NCBI GenBank assembly: GCA_963803775.1
Contig: CAWDNS010000003.1
Coordinates: forward strand, 186,001-250,000
Direction: 5' to 3'
Source of the DNA: JABCZH01 sp963803775
GTDB lineage: Bacteria > Acidobacteriota > Terriglobia > Terriglobales > Acidobacteriaceae
Length of the DNA: 64,000 bases
This document shows, one piece after another, positions 1-8,520 of this stretch. The notes beneath the pieces are model-generated. The model was not told the origin of the DNA. It ran no database searches and saw only the letters and a list, made by a program, of their open reading frames with translations. Numbering within the stretch: the first letter of the stretch is position 1; each line of letters begins with the position of its first letter. The position numbers were made by a program, and so were the translations under genes.

Positions 1-1
1 G

Positions 2-424
2 CGCCTCCGCAACGACCTAGTCCACTTCAAGGCAAATGCTAGGTTCGAGAACGGGGCTCCGACCGGGAAAATGCACGCGAATCTGCTTGACAAGTTTAGG
101 GACAAGAAGATTCTCGCAGAGAACCTGAAAGACGACGAACTGTCGTGGGCCAGATTGGTCCAGACCAAAGCCGTCGCCGAATGGTCTTGTAAAACGGTCG
201 CCCGCATGGTTACCGATTTGTGTAATAAGATCCCGCCCGACTTCAGGCATTATCTTCGCCCATCGGAACAATTCTACGATCCCGACAAAATCTTCTCCGG
301 TTCTACGAAACTTGAGGCAGGCCGCACAGTAAAGCACCGCTGCTCAGAATGCGGCTGGGAATCAGAATGGATGCCTGACCACGGCGAGGAACCCTTCCAC
401 GAATGCAAGCCCAACGAGAGGTAA
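2..424 (+). CDS. Hypothetical protein, HEPN-like helix and zinc ribbon, 5' end outside window
   Basis: The reading frame is open from the first bases of the window, so the gene starts upstream and only its C-terminal 140 or so residues are visible. The first visible residues include RNDLVH, an R-x4-H arrangement like the signature of HEPN-fold (ribonuclease-related) domains. The last 30 residues hold a C-x2-C and a later H-x-C that could form a zinc ribbon. An internal ATG at 71 is less likely to be the start because the frame before it reads as normal protein. HEPN membership is an inference from one short motif; the full gene would decide it. Confidence 0.55.
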   Translation, partial: RLRNDLVHFKANARFENGAPTGKMHANLLDKFRDKKILAENLKDDELSWARLVQTKAVAEWSCKTVARMVTDLCNKIPPDFRHYLRPSEQFYDPDKIFSGSTKLEAGRTVKHRCSECGWESEWMPDHGEEPFHECKPNER

Positions 425-678
425 GAGAGAACTGGGATAGACGGAACGTACCCCAGTTTGAGACCGCGTGGGCGGAATCGCCGCGCGGTCCCGAAGAACG
501 CCTCTTGGTACAAAAAACTGGTCAGGTCAGGTTGATGTGCAAGATGTGTAGTGGACAGTCGAGTTCATTTACGCCCCTGGAAGCAGGCAGCAAGGACCCA
601 CGCTCCAACGTGCTCAGTATTCTCGCTGCGAACCACTTACTGTCCGGTCCTTGACGTTCACTTATAATCAAAAGCGCT

Positions 679-1530
679 ATGACCTGGGCGCAGCTTGGAG
701 CTACGATTGCGATTGAGATCGGAGTGTGTAGCCTCCTCGATTTTGTTCTCAGCAATAAGGAGATCGAGCACAGCCACCTTTCGCTAGTTCGTTGGTGGAA
801 CGAGCTTGATGAATTCAATGTTGCGGAAACCGTTCAGCGTTCTTCAGCGTTTTTTGTTCGTCTTTTTGACGCAGTGTACGGCCCAAAGGCCTTCTCATGG
901 AAACGGGCAGGAATGTCAATCCTCACGAGCCTAGTGGCCGTGTTCGTTGTGTGGAGAATTCCTGCTGTCCAAACCAAATACCAAATCACAGATAAGGATA
1001 TTGTTAGCGTGGTAGTGCTGCCGTTCATCGCAATTTGCATGCTGATTTCCAATTTGATTGTGGACTTCATCTCCTACAACAAGACAGCCTGGATTCTAAA
1101 GCGAGCAGAAGATAAGAAACTTTGGCAGCTCGGTCTACTGCTGGTCTTGGATGTCGTTCTAACCATCGCAATCTATATAGTGGGCACCACGGCAATCCTC
1201 GCGGTGCCGATCCGCGACTTTATTGAAACTCCAAAAGGCGTTCCTCGGATTGTCGGCGTTCTTGGGTTTGTCCTTTATACGATCAGAGGCGATCCTGATG
1301 TACACATGTCGCCTTTCTTTTTCTCGACATTCGCGACAAGCGTGCTGTTCTATCTGTTCCTTCTTTCGTCCTTAGCCGTCAGAATCCTAGGCCTATCGCG
1401 CACTCGACTTATGACGTTAATCGAGCGCTTGGAGCGTTCCGATCAGTTGTTCAAATCAATTGGCGCCGTACTGGGAGCGCTACTTGCCATAGGAAAGGGC
1501 ATTGCAGATTTTGCTGCCCACCCGAGGTGA
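679..1530 (+). CDS. Hypothetical multi-pass membrane protein
   Basis: A 283-residue protein of no family I recognise. It has about five hydrophobic segments: near residues 75-95, 110-132, 150-180, 190-205 and 215-240, with a final small hydrophobic stretch near 262-275. The N-terminal 70 residues are mixed and slightly amphipathic. It is followed by a converging gene for another small membrane protein (ends at 1708). The ATG at 679 has no clear ribosome binding site, so the start is provisional. Location in the inner membrane is inferred from the hydrophobic profile; no function can be given. Confidence 0.6.
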   Translation: MTWAQLGATIAIEIGVCSLLDFVLSNKEIEHSHLSLVRWWNELDEFNVAETVQRSSAFFVRLFDAVYGPKAFSWKRAGMSILTSLVAVFVVWRIPAVQTKYQITDKDIVSVVVLPFIAICMLISNLIVDFISYNKTAWILKRAEDKKLWQLGLLLVLDVVLTIAIYIVGTTAILAVPIRDFIETPKGVPRIVGVLGFVLYTIRGDPDVHMSPFFFSTFATSVLFYLFLLSSLAVRILGLSRTRLMTLIERLERSDQLFKSIGAVLGALLAIGKGIADFAAHPR

Positions 1531-1707
1531 GCCTGCGTCGCAGCCGAATAAGAGAGCGTCCACAGGATGCTAATGGTCGCCACGATCCACAATAAGCTGA
1601 AACCAAAATGTGTCCGACCACGGCGGCAATATGGCGATTCCTAGTGCCAGGCCTGAGTCAGCAGGGCCGCTGCATTGGTCAATCAAGCACTCGGCGAAAG
1701 AAGCACA

Positions 1708-2568
1708 TCAGCTTCTCCACTTCTCCGCAGCCGCAACCAAGTCCCGAGAAAATGGCGCAAGGAAGCCGGATATTAATCCGATAAAAATAATGCTAGCGGC
1801 CGACTTATAGAAATCATGTTTGGGAGCGATGCCCAAAAGCGGAGCTACTCCTCCTAGAAGTGCGCTCAAAATGACTGAAGCCCATTGGAGCCATCTCTTC
1901 CAGCTAAACGCGATTGAAGTTTGTATGGCATCGACAGAGCATCGAACCTGAACTGCTAATCGGGTTTTCGCGGCCGCATACCGCTTTACAGCAAGCTTCT
2001 CCTCGTCTGAGGACTGATCTGCTCGTTTAGAAAACAACTCCGGCGGTGGCGGCGATAACACCAATTCGACATCACGGGGTTCAGCTTGACTTGCGAGGCA
2101 CCAGAGCAGGCCACGATGAAGCTCGGGATAATCCAATATCACTGACGCTACACTCTTAATCTGATCGCACAGCTGTTCGATGGGGAGGTCGTAAAATGCC
2201 TTGGCATTGCCTGAAGCCACCAAATTAATCAAATCCTGCTCAGGATCGATCTGTCGGACGTCGTGCGGATGCGAATCGATCAAGTCCGGCCGCGCCTTTG
2301 TGTACTCGACATTGGAGTTCTGTACATCGGTTTGATTCGGCTTGCTCTTTTCATTCTCAACATCTGAACCTTCGCCGACAGTGGACTTCCTTGCATTTGC
2401 GTTCAGCCATTGACGAAACTTCCGCTCCTGAAACCGCGTTCGCAAAGGAAAAAGATTCTTGGCAGTTTGCAGCAAAGCCATACTAAGTGTGCCTATCGCC
2501 GCAAGCAAGACTGCCCAGTCCTTGATCCAGTCCGTTATCACGTTAAGGCCGTTCAAAATCTCGGTCAT
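1708..2568 (-). CDS. Hypothetical membrane protein with large cytosolic middle
   Basis: A 286-residue protein. It has one hydrophobic segment near the N-terminus (about residues 18-38), a long charged middle region, and two hydrophobic segments near the C-terminus (about residues 225-245 and 252-272). A GGGGGAT purine-rich stretch lies just upstream of the ATG at 2566-2568 and supports this start. It converges with the membrane protein at 679-1530. I do not recognise the family. The topology resembles sensor or anchor proteins, but that is only a shape argument. Confidence 0.6.
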   Translation of the reverse strand: MTEILNGLNVITDWIKDWAVLLAAIGTLSMALLQTAKNLFPLRTRFQERKFRQWLNANARKSTVGEGSDVENEKSKPNQTDVQNSNVEYTKARPDLIDSHPHDVRQIDPEQDLINLVASGNAKAFYDLPIEQLCDQIKSVASVILDYPELHRGLLWCLASQAEPRDVELVLSPPPPELFSKRADQSSDEEKLAVKRYAAAKTRLAVQVRCSVDAIQTSIAFSWKRWLQWASVILSALLGGVAPLLGIAPKHDFYKSAASIIFIGLISGFLAPFSRDLVAAAEKWRS

Positions 2569-2601
2569 TTGATCCCCCAGTTCATGGGCACCAGCACTCC
2601 G

Positions 2602-4104
2602 TCACCGCAAGTCTTTAAGATTGTCGCCTGCGTTGTCCGCTTCGTTGTAGCTTTTGGGCTTTTTGATCTTCGTTAGTGGAGTTCTGAAGCGAAGCAGATT
2701 TGAATATAAAATCTCTGAACTCTTGCAAGAGATGTGAAATACAATCACGTTTACACTAACCCCACCGCTATATCTGATCCAGTCTCCGGTGAACAATGCG
2801 GTAAGGAGATTCTTTCTATCCTGTTGAGTTCCACCAGCCGCTGCGATGCTCAAATATATTCCGAGGATATCGGACGTCGAGCGAGGGGTGGCGGACGCTT
2901 CGGCAGCTGGAGATGTTTCGTCCGCTGGGGATGTTTCACCGGAGGGAGGTGCTCCACTGGACGGAGATGCTCCATTGGGCAGAGGTGCCATCGCAACCCC
3001 GACAACATCGGATTTCGGGATGGCTGGGTGAGAAGCAGTTTGAAGGAGAGCGCGAAGTCTATATCCTTGCAAGATTGAGGATAAGAGTGGCTGTCCTGTG
3101 GTCGCATTTGGAGTGGATAATCCAGCCAGAAATGAATTGTAGGTTCCATCCAGATTGTTGAAGGCTGCGATGCAGGGATCCTGCGAACTTATTGTGTACA
3201 CAGGGTTGGCGGCCGTTGAACCCGCTGCCAAAGTCCAGGTAGCTGAGCAAGGCGTAGGAGCAGCCGCGGGCGCTCCGGGAGCTACAGGCGCTCCGCCAGG
3301 TGAAGCTCCTCCGCCAGATGGAGGTGCTCCACCGGACGGAGGCGCTGCAGGCGTTGAAGGTGCAGCAGCAGCTGGAGGCGCAGCAGCGGGCGGTGGCGCG
3401 GGAGCAGGGGCCGCAGCTGGAGGTTGGCCCACAATTTCGCTGAGAGCAGCGTTGCGGGTTTTAGCCACCGCTGCCAGCTCTTGGGACGCGTCATTGAGTG
3501 GTGTCGTCCCATCTGTCGTAGCGCCATTTAGGTTATTTACCTCGTAGACGCCCGCATAATAGACATTTGTGCACCCTGGCGCTTTACTTGAACGCAAATG
3601 ATTCAGCAGGACTATCGCTGCGGTCGGGTCCTGAATTGTAAAGGTGTACGAAGTCTCTGAGGTTGATGCCGTTGCGACCGTTGCAACTGCGTTGGTGATA
3701 TCCGCGAAGTCGTCGATTCCGCCACCCGCGCCGCCAGCCGAGGTCATCGCACTAAATGCAGTCTTGATTGCTTCCGCGTTGGCGTAAAAGGAATCGAATG
3801 ACTCGAGATTCTGGAGCGTTGGTGGATCGAGAATAACGACTTTCGACGCACCTGTCTTGCATATGCGCGACGTAAGCCTGTCCATTATCTCGTCAAGACT
3901 AGCGTATGAGAGCATTTCGACTTCGAACGGAGCATTAGAAGCACCTTGCCCCTGAGCCGCAGCGGGCGATCCTCCGGGCGTGGAAGCACCTGGGGCTGCG
4001 CCGGCAGCCGATCCCTTCTTCTGCGCCGCAGCCGCTTCCGGGACGGTAAGGCATCCGAACATCATAGCGATACAGCATATGAAGGATGACCATCGGCTAA
4101 ACAT
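2602..4104 (-). CDS. Hypothetical secreted Ala/Pro/Gly-rich protein
   Basis: About 500 residues. The start is taken at the ATG at 4102-4104, because GGGGAGGAG lies just upstream and a signal peptide follows immediately (basic start, hydrophobic core, cleavage near the Ala-rich VPEAAAAQ). The mature protein has a folded N-terminal part, then a low-complexity linker of Ala, Pro and Gly with repeated GGAPPSGG-like units (about residues 250-300), then a second region with another PSSGAPPSGE-like linker. The last 40 residues are basic. It is probably exported. The family is not recognised. The gene lies downstream of a putative cysteine peptidase on the same strand. Confidence 0.6.
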   Translation of the reverse strand: MFSRWSSFICCIAMMFGCLTVPEAAAAQKKGSAAGAAPGASTPGGSPAAAQGQGASNAPFEVEMLSYASLDEIMDRLTSRICKTGASKVVILDPPTLQNLESFDSFYANAEAIKTAFSAMTSAGGAGGGIDDFADITNAVATVATASTSETSYTFTIQDPTAAIVLLNHLRSSKAPGCTNVYYAGVYEVNNLNGATTDGTTPLNDASQELAAVAKTRNAALSEIVGQPPAAAPAPAPPPAAAPPAAAAPSTPAAPPSGGAPPSGGGASPGGAPVAPGAPAAAPTPCSATWTLAAGSTAANPVYTISSQDPCIAAFNNLDGTYNSFLAGLSTPNATTGQPLLSSILQGYRLRALLQTASHPAIPKSDVVGVAMAPLPNGASPSSGAPPSGETSPADETSPAAEASATPRSTSDILGIYLSIAAAGGTQQDRKNLLTALFTGDWIRYSGGVSVNVIVFHISCKSSEILYSNLLRFRTPLTKIKKPKSYNEADNAGDNLKDLR

Positions 4105-4182
4105 GGTAATTGTTCTCCTCCCCACTGTTGTCTGCCAATCGAGTGCGGGTTTCCTAAGGTGTTCCAATACTCTCAAGATCCG

Positions 4183-4857
4183 CTATGTGTTAGCGCTCAT
4201 TTCCACGACAAAGAGTCCTACGCAGCACCATGTCAGAAAATTCCAGGTCATATGTTGCCTTGCTCCCCAAGTAATACCGATTGGGCCGTTAACGTCATAG
4301 CCCGTCAATAGCATCACGTGTGGGTTACTCCTAAGGCCACTTGTTTTGCTCCACACGGTGCCATCTCCAAATGTGCTTAATGATCGAGGGTCGATACTTG
4401 AGGGAAGAATAAGATCAACCTGAACCCCCGTGTATTCGACAATCGATGTCATCACCTGGAACTGATTCATTTCGTTTGCTGGATACCCTGAGCCAGGAGC
4501 CGCATTAATTATTTTGTAGGGGCCCCAAAAGGTTTCGATCGTGCGCGGTCCAGAACCGCTGGCAGTCCAGCCGGGAGTCATCCACTCTCTCAGTGACGTG
4601 CTTAACACTAAACCTTCGGTCCCCTGTTGCTTACTCTCTCTCAGATATTCTTGTGTTACATCCTGGTCAGAAATATTCGGGACGGTTTTCCCGGCGGCAT
4701 AATCGAATCGGACAGTTTGGTGCGCCCGAGCGGCAATAACGCAGTCGTCGTAGAGGTTATTGCCATATTGGGGGAGCTGTATTCCTGGATAAGCCGTATC
4801 AAAAGCCGACTGGTAGGGCGGCAGTGGAGGACCGGAAACTGAAGCAACCGATGCCAA
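4183..4857 (-). CDS. Papain-like cysteine peptidase-fold protein
   Basis: A 224-residue protein. The pattern GNNLYDDC near residue 39, followed by a helix-like AARAHQTV stretch, and near residue 180 PHVMLLTGYD followed by GPIGITWG and an aromatic tail, matches the Cys...His layout of small papain-like proteins (C39/C1-like) that end in 'TWG..mTW.F...'. C39 and H180 would be the catalytic pair. The start is TTG at 4855-4857, with AGGAG six bases upstream; no other start fits that site. No signal peptide is visible. The peptidase role is inferred from the residue layout, and the substrate is unknown. The gene could act with the secreted protein downstream. Confidence 0.55.
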   Translation of the reverse strand: MASVASVSGPPLPPYQSAFDTAYPGIQLPQYGNNLYDDCVIAARAHQTVRFDYAAGKTVPNISDQDVTQEYLRESKQQGTEGLVLSTSLREWMTPGWTASGSGPRTIETFWGPYKIINAAPGSGYPANEMNQFQVMTSIVEYTGVQVDLILPSSIDPRSLSTFGDGTVWSKTSGLRSNPHVMLLTGYDVNGPIGITWGARQHMTWNFLTWCCVGLFVVEMSANT

Positions 4858-5163
4858 TCGTGTCTCCTGAGTACTTAAGTCAAGCTGTTTAATATTAGAC
4901 GCAAACGATTCGTGTCATTCACCTTCAGGCAGAGATATCTCTAGCTAGCCGCGCCGTCGATAGCAATCACACGACGGTACCAGCAGCGTTCACAATCGTA
5001 AGCTTGTCCAGGGAAACAGCGAGACGGACACCCCCTCGAATCAAAAAGACATTAGTTTTTCAAATGACCGACTCGCCGATGCCGGAGAGATTAATCTAAC
5101 TTTAGGTAAGTGTCAAGACAGTGGGAATTTCGGTAGTGTCCTAATTTGAAATCTATCACCTAG

Positions 5164-5177
5164 ACCCCACGTGGGGT
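5164..5177. promoter_or_regulatory. 14-bp palindrome upstream of the cargo gene
   Basis: ACCCCACGTGGGGT is a perfect palindrome inside the element, about 85 bases before the cargo gene start. It is directly followed by TACAAT, which resembles a -10 box. An operator or promoter role is inferred from position and symmetry only. Confidence 0.35.
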
Positions 5178-5248
5178 ACAATTTGTGCGATATGATAGCC
5201 GCCATGGAGCACTAGGGCATAGCCGCTAAGAAGCCGGAGGAAAGCAAA

Positions 5249-5848
5249 GTGTCCCTTCCACCCGAGATACCCCAAGCCCCGGATAGATTAAACGCCCAAC
5301 AAGAAGCCACCAATCAACTCAACGGAATAGAACGCGAAATGACCGGATTTGAGCGCGCCACTTTGCGATGGGCTAGAGTTGCGGTCATTATGTCTGGCCT
5401 CGCTGCCCTGTTCGTTTGTTTGCAATGGTGGGAGATGCGTCAAGGTGGAATCGACACTCATACCTTGGCCACGGCCACCAAAACTCAAGCTGACCTTGCG
5501 AAACAGGTGACAGAATCCAATTACGAAGCTATCTGCGATGTCCGCACGGAAACCGATATTCCTGACGACCGCCAAACCACCACCATCATAAACAACGGAG
5601 GCGTGAATGCCGCTCATGTCTCCGCCCATCTGGAAGTTACACGCAATTCGCTTCCCGACCTCGGAGTTCTGGCCCTTATCGAGAAAATCGACGTTGACGA
5701 ACCCGAGATTTTGAAGGGAGGGGGATTTCCAGCCCAACTCACTACAGCCCTTCATCTCCCAAGAGATCAGAGAAAACGGATTTTGGGCGACCAAGAAACT
5801 GTCGTTGTACGGGGTACACTGGACTACGACAATGGTTTGGAACCGTGA
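5249..5848 (+). CDS. Cargo gene of the TIR element: single-pass membrane protein
   Basis: 199 residues from the GTG at 5249, which has GGAGGAAA eight or so bases upstream. One membrane segment lies near residues 43-62, a charged coiled segment follows, and the rest is a beta-rich soluble domain with a conserved-looking DYDNG near the end. The frame also extends upstream to an ATG at 5204 but is broken by TAG at 5211-5213, so the ancestral start may have been lost. The stop TGA (5846-5848) overlaps GTG at 5845 of a second frame (63 codons, to 6036) whose KHKQVCFACV reads like a continuation of the same protein, so a frameshift near 5843 is likely. Function unknown. Confidence 0.55.
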   Translation: MSLPPEIPQAPDRLNAQQEATNQLNGIEREMTGFERATLRWARVAVIMSGLAALFVCLQWWEMRQGGIDTHTLATATKTQADLAKQVTESNYEAICDVRTETDIPDDRQTTTIINNGGVNAAHVSAHLEVTRNSLPDLGVLALIEKIDVDEPEILKGGGFPAQLTTALHLPRDQRKRILGDQETVVVRGTLDYDNGLEP

Positions 5849-6036
5849 AGCACAAGCAGGTGTGTTTTGCGTGTGTTGCCGACCCTTTCCAAGCTAGCAG
5901 GCAACAGCCCCCGTTGACCGATAAACAATTGACCTGCTCTAGGGAACCCACCTGTAGTAACGTCCAGAGGGAGTTGCAGGATTTCGCTGCTGAACGCGAA
6001 CGCCGAAATCAGCAGCAGCCCCAAAAACCAAATTAG
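5845..6036 (+). pseudogene. Probable frameshifted C-terminus of the cargo gene
   Basis: 63 codons beginning GTG at 5845 in a GTGA overlap with the stop of the cargo gene. Its stop codon TAG lies inside the right terminal inverted repeat of the element. The start KHKQVCFACV reads as the strand following DYDNG in the upstream frame, so I read it as the shifted end of that gene. A separately translated coupled peptide is the alternative. Confidence 0.4.
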
Positions 6037-6087
6037 GACACTACCGGAATTTCTCCTCCTTGCAATGTCTGTTACCGTTGATTTCTA

Positions 6088-8286
6088 TTAGGTGCATCCA
6101 GCCAGGGCTTCTCTCAATATGGCCTTCAATTCGTAAGGGATCGCATCTGCGTTGACGTGTCGAGCGAGGCGTTCACTGTCGCCTTTTTCCTTGGAGAATT
6201 TGATGCCATATCTCTTGGCTACTTTCTCGAGTACCAAGGTGCCGGGTGCTAGATCAAGGGATTGAGCGGGCCATACGCCCGAAACTGCGTCTTCAACCTT
6301 TTTTGTCTCTTCCGCCAACTTTTCCACACGTTCCTTGAGCGACTCGGCAGCCGCTTTCAGCCGCTCCTCAATCGTTCCTTCATTGTTCCTCACGTTGATA
6401 AAGACAGGCGACAGAACTTTCTGTACAAGACGTAGGCGAACGACTTCCGCCTGAAGTGATGACGCGTCTTCAGCAATGGCCTCCTGAACTCTCTCGGTGC
6501 TTTCGTCTACGAGAGCTATCCCGCCAGCAGCTTGCTTTTCTTGCACAAATGCCTTTACCGCCGCTCCGTCCAAGAGATAGTTTTCCAACTCACGCTTTTC
6601 CAACACTTTGAGGCTTGCCTTGTCGCCTAGTCGATCCAGCATACGCTTTACGTCTTCGTCCTCACGTTCATCCCGGTCCACGATGAAGCACATGTCAATC
6701 TGTCGTCGTGACAAAAGTTCAAGAGTCCCTTGCGCGGCAAAATGAGCGAAATTACGGACGCCGCACATGTGTACGAACCCAACGTTGCTCTTTGTGAGAT
6801 CTATTTGAAGCGTCCGTGCAAAGGTTCGTATTACCGACTCATCGGACGGCCCTTCCACGAATAGGAGCCGGTCAAACATGAAGACCGTACTCAGCCGCAA
6901 ACCAAGTTCAGCAGGCAGGACGAGGGGGCCTTCCGCGGCACCGATTGCCTGGTATACCGTCTTGTAATCTGTGTTGCGAGAGATGAGATATGCGTTTTGA
7001 AATGCCACAGAATCGACGAATTCTGTCGAGTGGGTGGTGACGAACATTTGCACTCCTTGGCTTTTATCACGAAGGTATGTCGCCATTACGCGGGCCAATC
7101 CCGGATGAAGATGTACCTCAGGCTCCTCAACGAGCAACAATTCCGGTTTCTTGAGTTCAAGGTCAAGAATTAGTCGCAAGGACTCTCTGATACCCGCACC
7201 ATTTGCCTCAACCAAAAAGTCATCAACATCCATTTCTGCCGTGCGTTCCCCGCCGCGCTCCCGACCCTGAAACGCGTCTACCGCAACCCCGAGAAGCGCG
7301 CGCACGGTCTGCTGAAGGGTCTGCAACTGCTCCATGCCGCCACGCTGAAGTTTCATCTCTAGCAACGTGTCGGCCTCGTCTTTACCGATGGGTGCCTTTG
7401 TTTCCTGTAAATGCAACACGCGAACCGCGCCGTACTCTTCCATCAGCCAAATGGCATATGCTGGAGCAACTTTGGTCACACCAGCGAACGTGGTTATCGA
7501 TTCTGTCGTCTCCTTCTTTTTCAGCTCCTCGATCTGATCTTTAGTTTCGCTAGCAATCTGGTTTACTCCTACGAGTCCTTCGACCGTTGTTACCGGTGCG
7601 ATCCGTTCCTCAAGTAGGCGCATATACTTTTGGCCTAACGCTTGGAGAGACTCTGAATACGGGTAAGTGGTGCGTAATCGGTCCTTCCTCTCTAAAACAA
7701 TATCGAGCCACCTTTTTTCCGCCGCGAGTAGCTGTAGCCGTTGCAGATCGTTTGTCAGACTCCCGATTTGTTGTTGGAGGTTCGCAAGTTCGCGCCCTAC
7801 TGATGGCGAGACGGACATCAACCGGATTCCGTCCAACCTCAGTTCCTCCTCGGTGCCCCCCAAGGAACCGACCACAATCTGTTCTACAAATCGCCAAGCC
7901 TCACCACCTACCATCGAACCAGCGATGACGAACACTATATTGTTGATTACCTTGATTTGTTCGATAGATCGATCTAAGTGTGGGGCTTCCTTACTGAGGC
8001 GATCTCTAAGGCTGTCATTCAGTGCCGTGGGCAATTCAAACTCAATCGCGATGCGATACTGTTTGTTGGTTTCGCGGTCTGTAAACTGCTCTATGGCTCG
8101 CCTGGGCGTAAGAATTGTTGCGATCAACCCCCGCTTAAGGTGAAACAGGCACGCTTCAATAGCTGCCAGCAGGTTCGACTTTCCTGCGTTGTTCTTTCCA
8201 ATCAGAACATTCAACCCCCCGCAATTTGTGAGACCTGAGTTTTCGATACTCTTGAAGTGACGAACTTGAACATTCTTGATGCGCAT
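6088..8286 (-). CDS. OLD-family ATP-dependent endonuclease (AAA-15 plus TOPRIM)
   Basis: 732 residues. The N-terminus IKNVQVRHFKSIENS is followed by the Walker A GKNNAGKS (residues 30-37) of an ABC/SMC-type ATPase. A coiled insert spans roughly 150-270. Walker B with ELLLVEEPEVHLHP lies near 385 and the switch histidine in TTHSTEF near 418. The TOPRIM nuclease part follows, with VEGPSDE (near 477) and the acidic VDRDERED (near 537). This is the full domain set of OLD (overcoming lysogenization defect) nucleases, which cut DNA and often act in phage defence. No UvrD-type helicase gene lies next to it, so it is not the GajA/GajB pair; it looks like a stand-alone OLD gene. It sits between a transposon derivative and an integrase module. 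Confidence 0.88.
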   Translation of the reverse strand: MRIKNVQVRHFKSIENSGLTNCGGLNVLIGKNNAGKSNLLAAIEACLFHLKRGLIATILTPRRAIEQFTDRETNKQYRIAIEFELPTALNDSLRDRLSKEAPHLDRSIEQIKVINNIVFVIAGSMVGGEAWRFVEQIVVGSLGGTEEELRLDGIRLMSVSPSVGRELANLQQQIGSLTNDLQRLQLLAAEKRWLDIVLERKDRLRTTYPYSESLQALGQKYMRLLEERIAPVTTVEGLVGVNQIASETKDQIEELKKKETTESITTFAGVTKVAPAYAIWLMEEYGAVRVLHLQETKAPIGKDEADTLLEMKLQRGGMEQLQTLQQTVRALLGVAVDAFQGRERGGERTAEMDVDDFLVEANGAGIRESLRLILDLELKKPELLLVEEPEVHLHPGLARVMATYLRDKSQGVQMFVTTHSTEFVDSVAFQNAYLISRNTDYKTVYQAIGAAEGPLVLPAELGLRLSTVFMFDRLLFVEGPSDESVIRTFARTLQIDLTKSNVGFVHMCGVRNFAHFAAQGTLELLSRRQIDMCFIVDRDEREDEDVKRMLDRLGDKASLKVLEKRELENYLLDGAAVKAFVQEKQAAGGIALVDESTERVQEAIAEDASSLQAEVVRLRLVQKVLSPVFINVRNNEGTIEERLKAAAESLKERVEKLAEETKKVEDAVSGVWPAQSLDLAPGTLVLEKVAKRYGIKFSKEKGDSERLARHVNADAIPYELKAILREALAGCT

Positions 8287-8520
8287 GTAAGTCCCTCGCA
8301 GATTTTTTCTTAGCTACGACTCAATACACCCAGGGGGAATAGAGGAAGGCAAACAAATCGTCTACTCAAGCAGCCGTTCGAAGCGGAAGTAGTCCGGAGC
8401 CAACTCCTGTCCAGAGACGATAACGGGAAGGAGATCGAACTGAATAGCGCGAGAATCCATGTAGGCCAACTGCTCGCGCACCTAAGCAAGTTCAAGGAAG
8501 TATAATCCCGGTTTACCGTT

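Larger units (their letters stand above)
5131..6046. mobile_element. 916-bp non-autonomous element with 18-bp perfect TIRs and 6-bp TSD
   Basis: The left end CGGTAGTGTCCTAATTTG (5131-5148) is repeated as an exact reverse complement at 6029-6046. Immediately outside both ends is the same 6-bp direct repeat GAATTT (5125-5130 and 6047-6052), as expected for a target-site duplication. There is no transposase inside. The cargo is one membrane-anchored hypothetical gene that looks damaged at both ends. This is the structure of a transposon derivative mobilised in trans. The family of the parent transposase cannot be told from this sequence. Confidence 0.85.

Noticed and set aside
403..654. 83-codon plus-strand frame after the left-edge gene
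   Set aside because: It overlaps the end of the partial gene, has no binding site and an unordered composition.
3155..3547. Ala/Gly/Pro-rich plus-strand frame
   Set aside because: It is the complement of the low-complexity linker in the minus-strand secreted protein.
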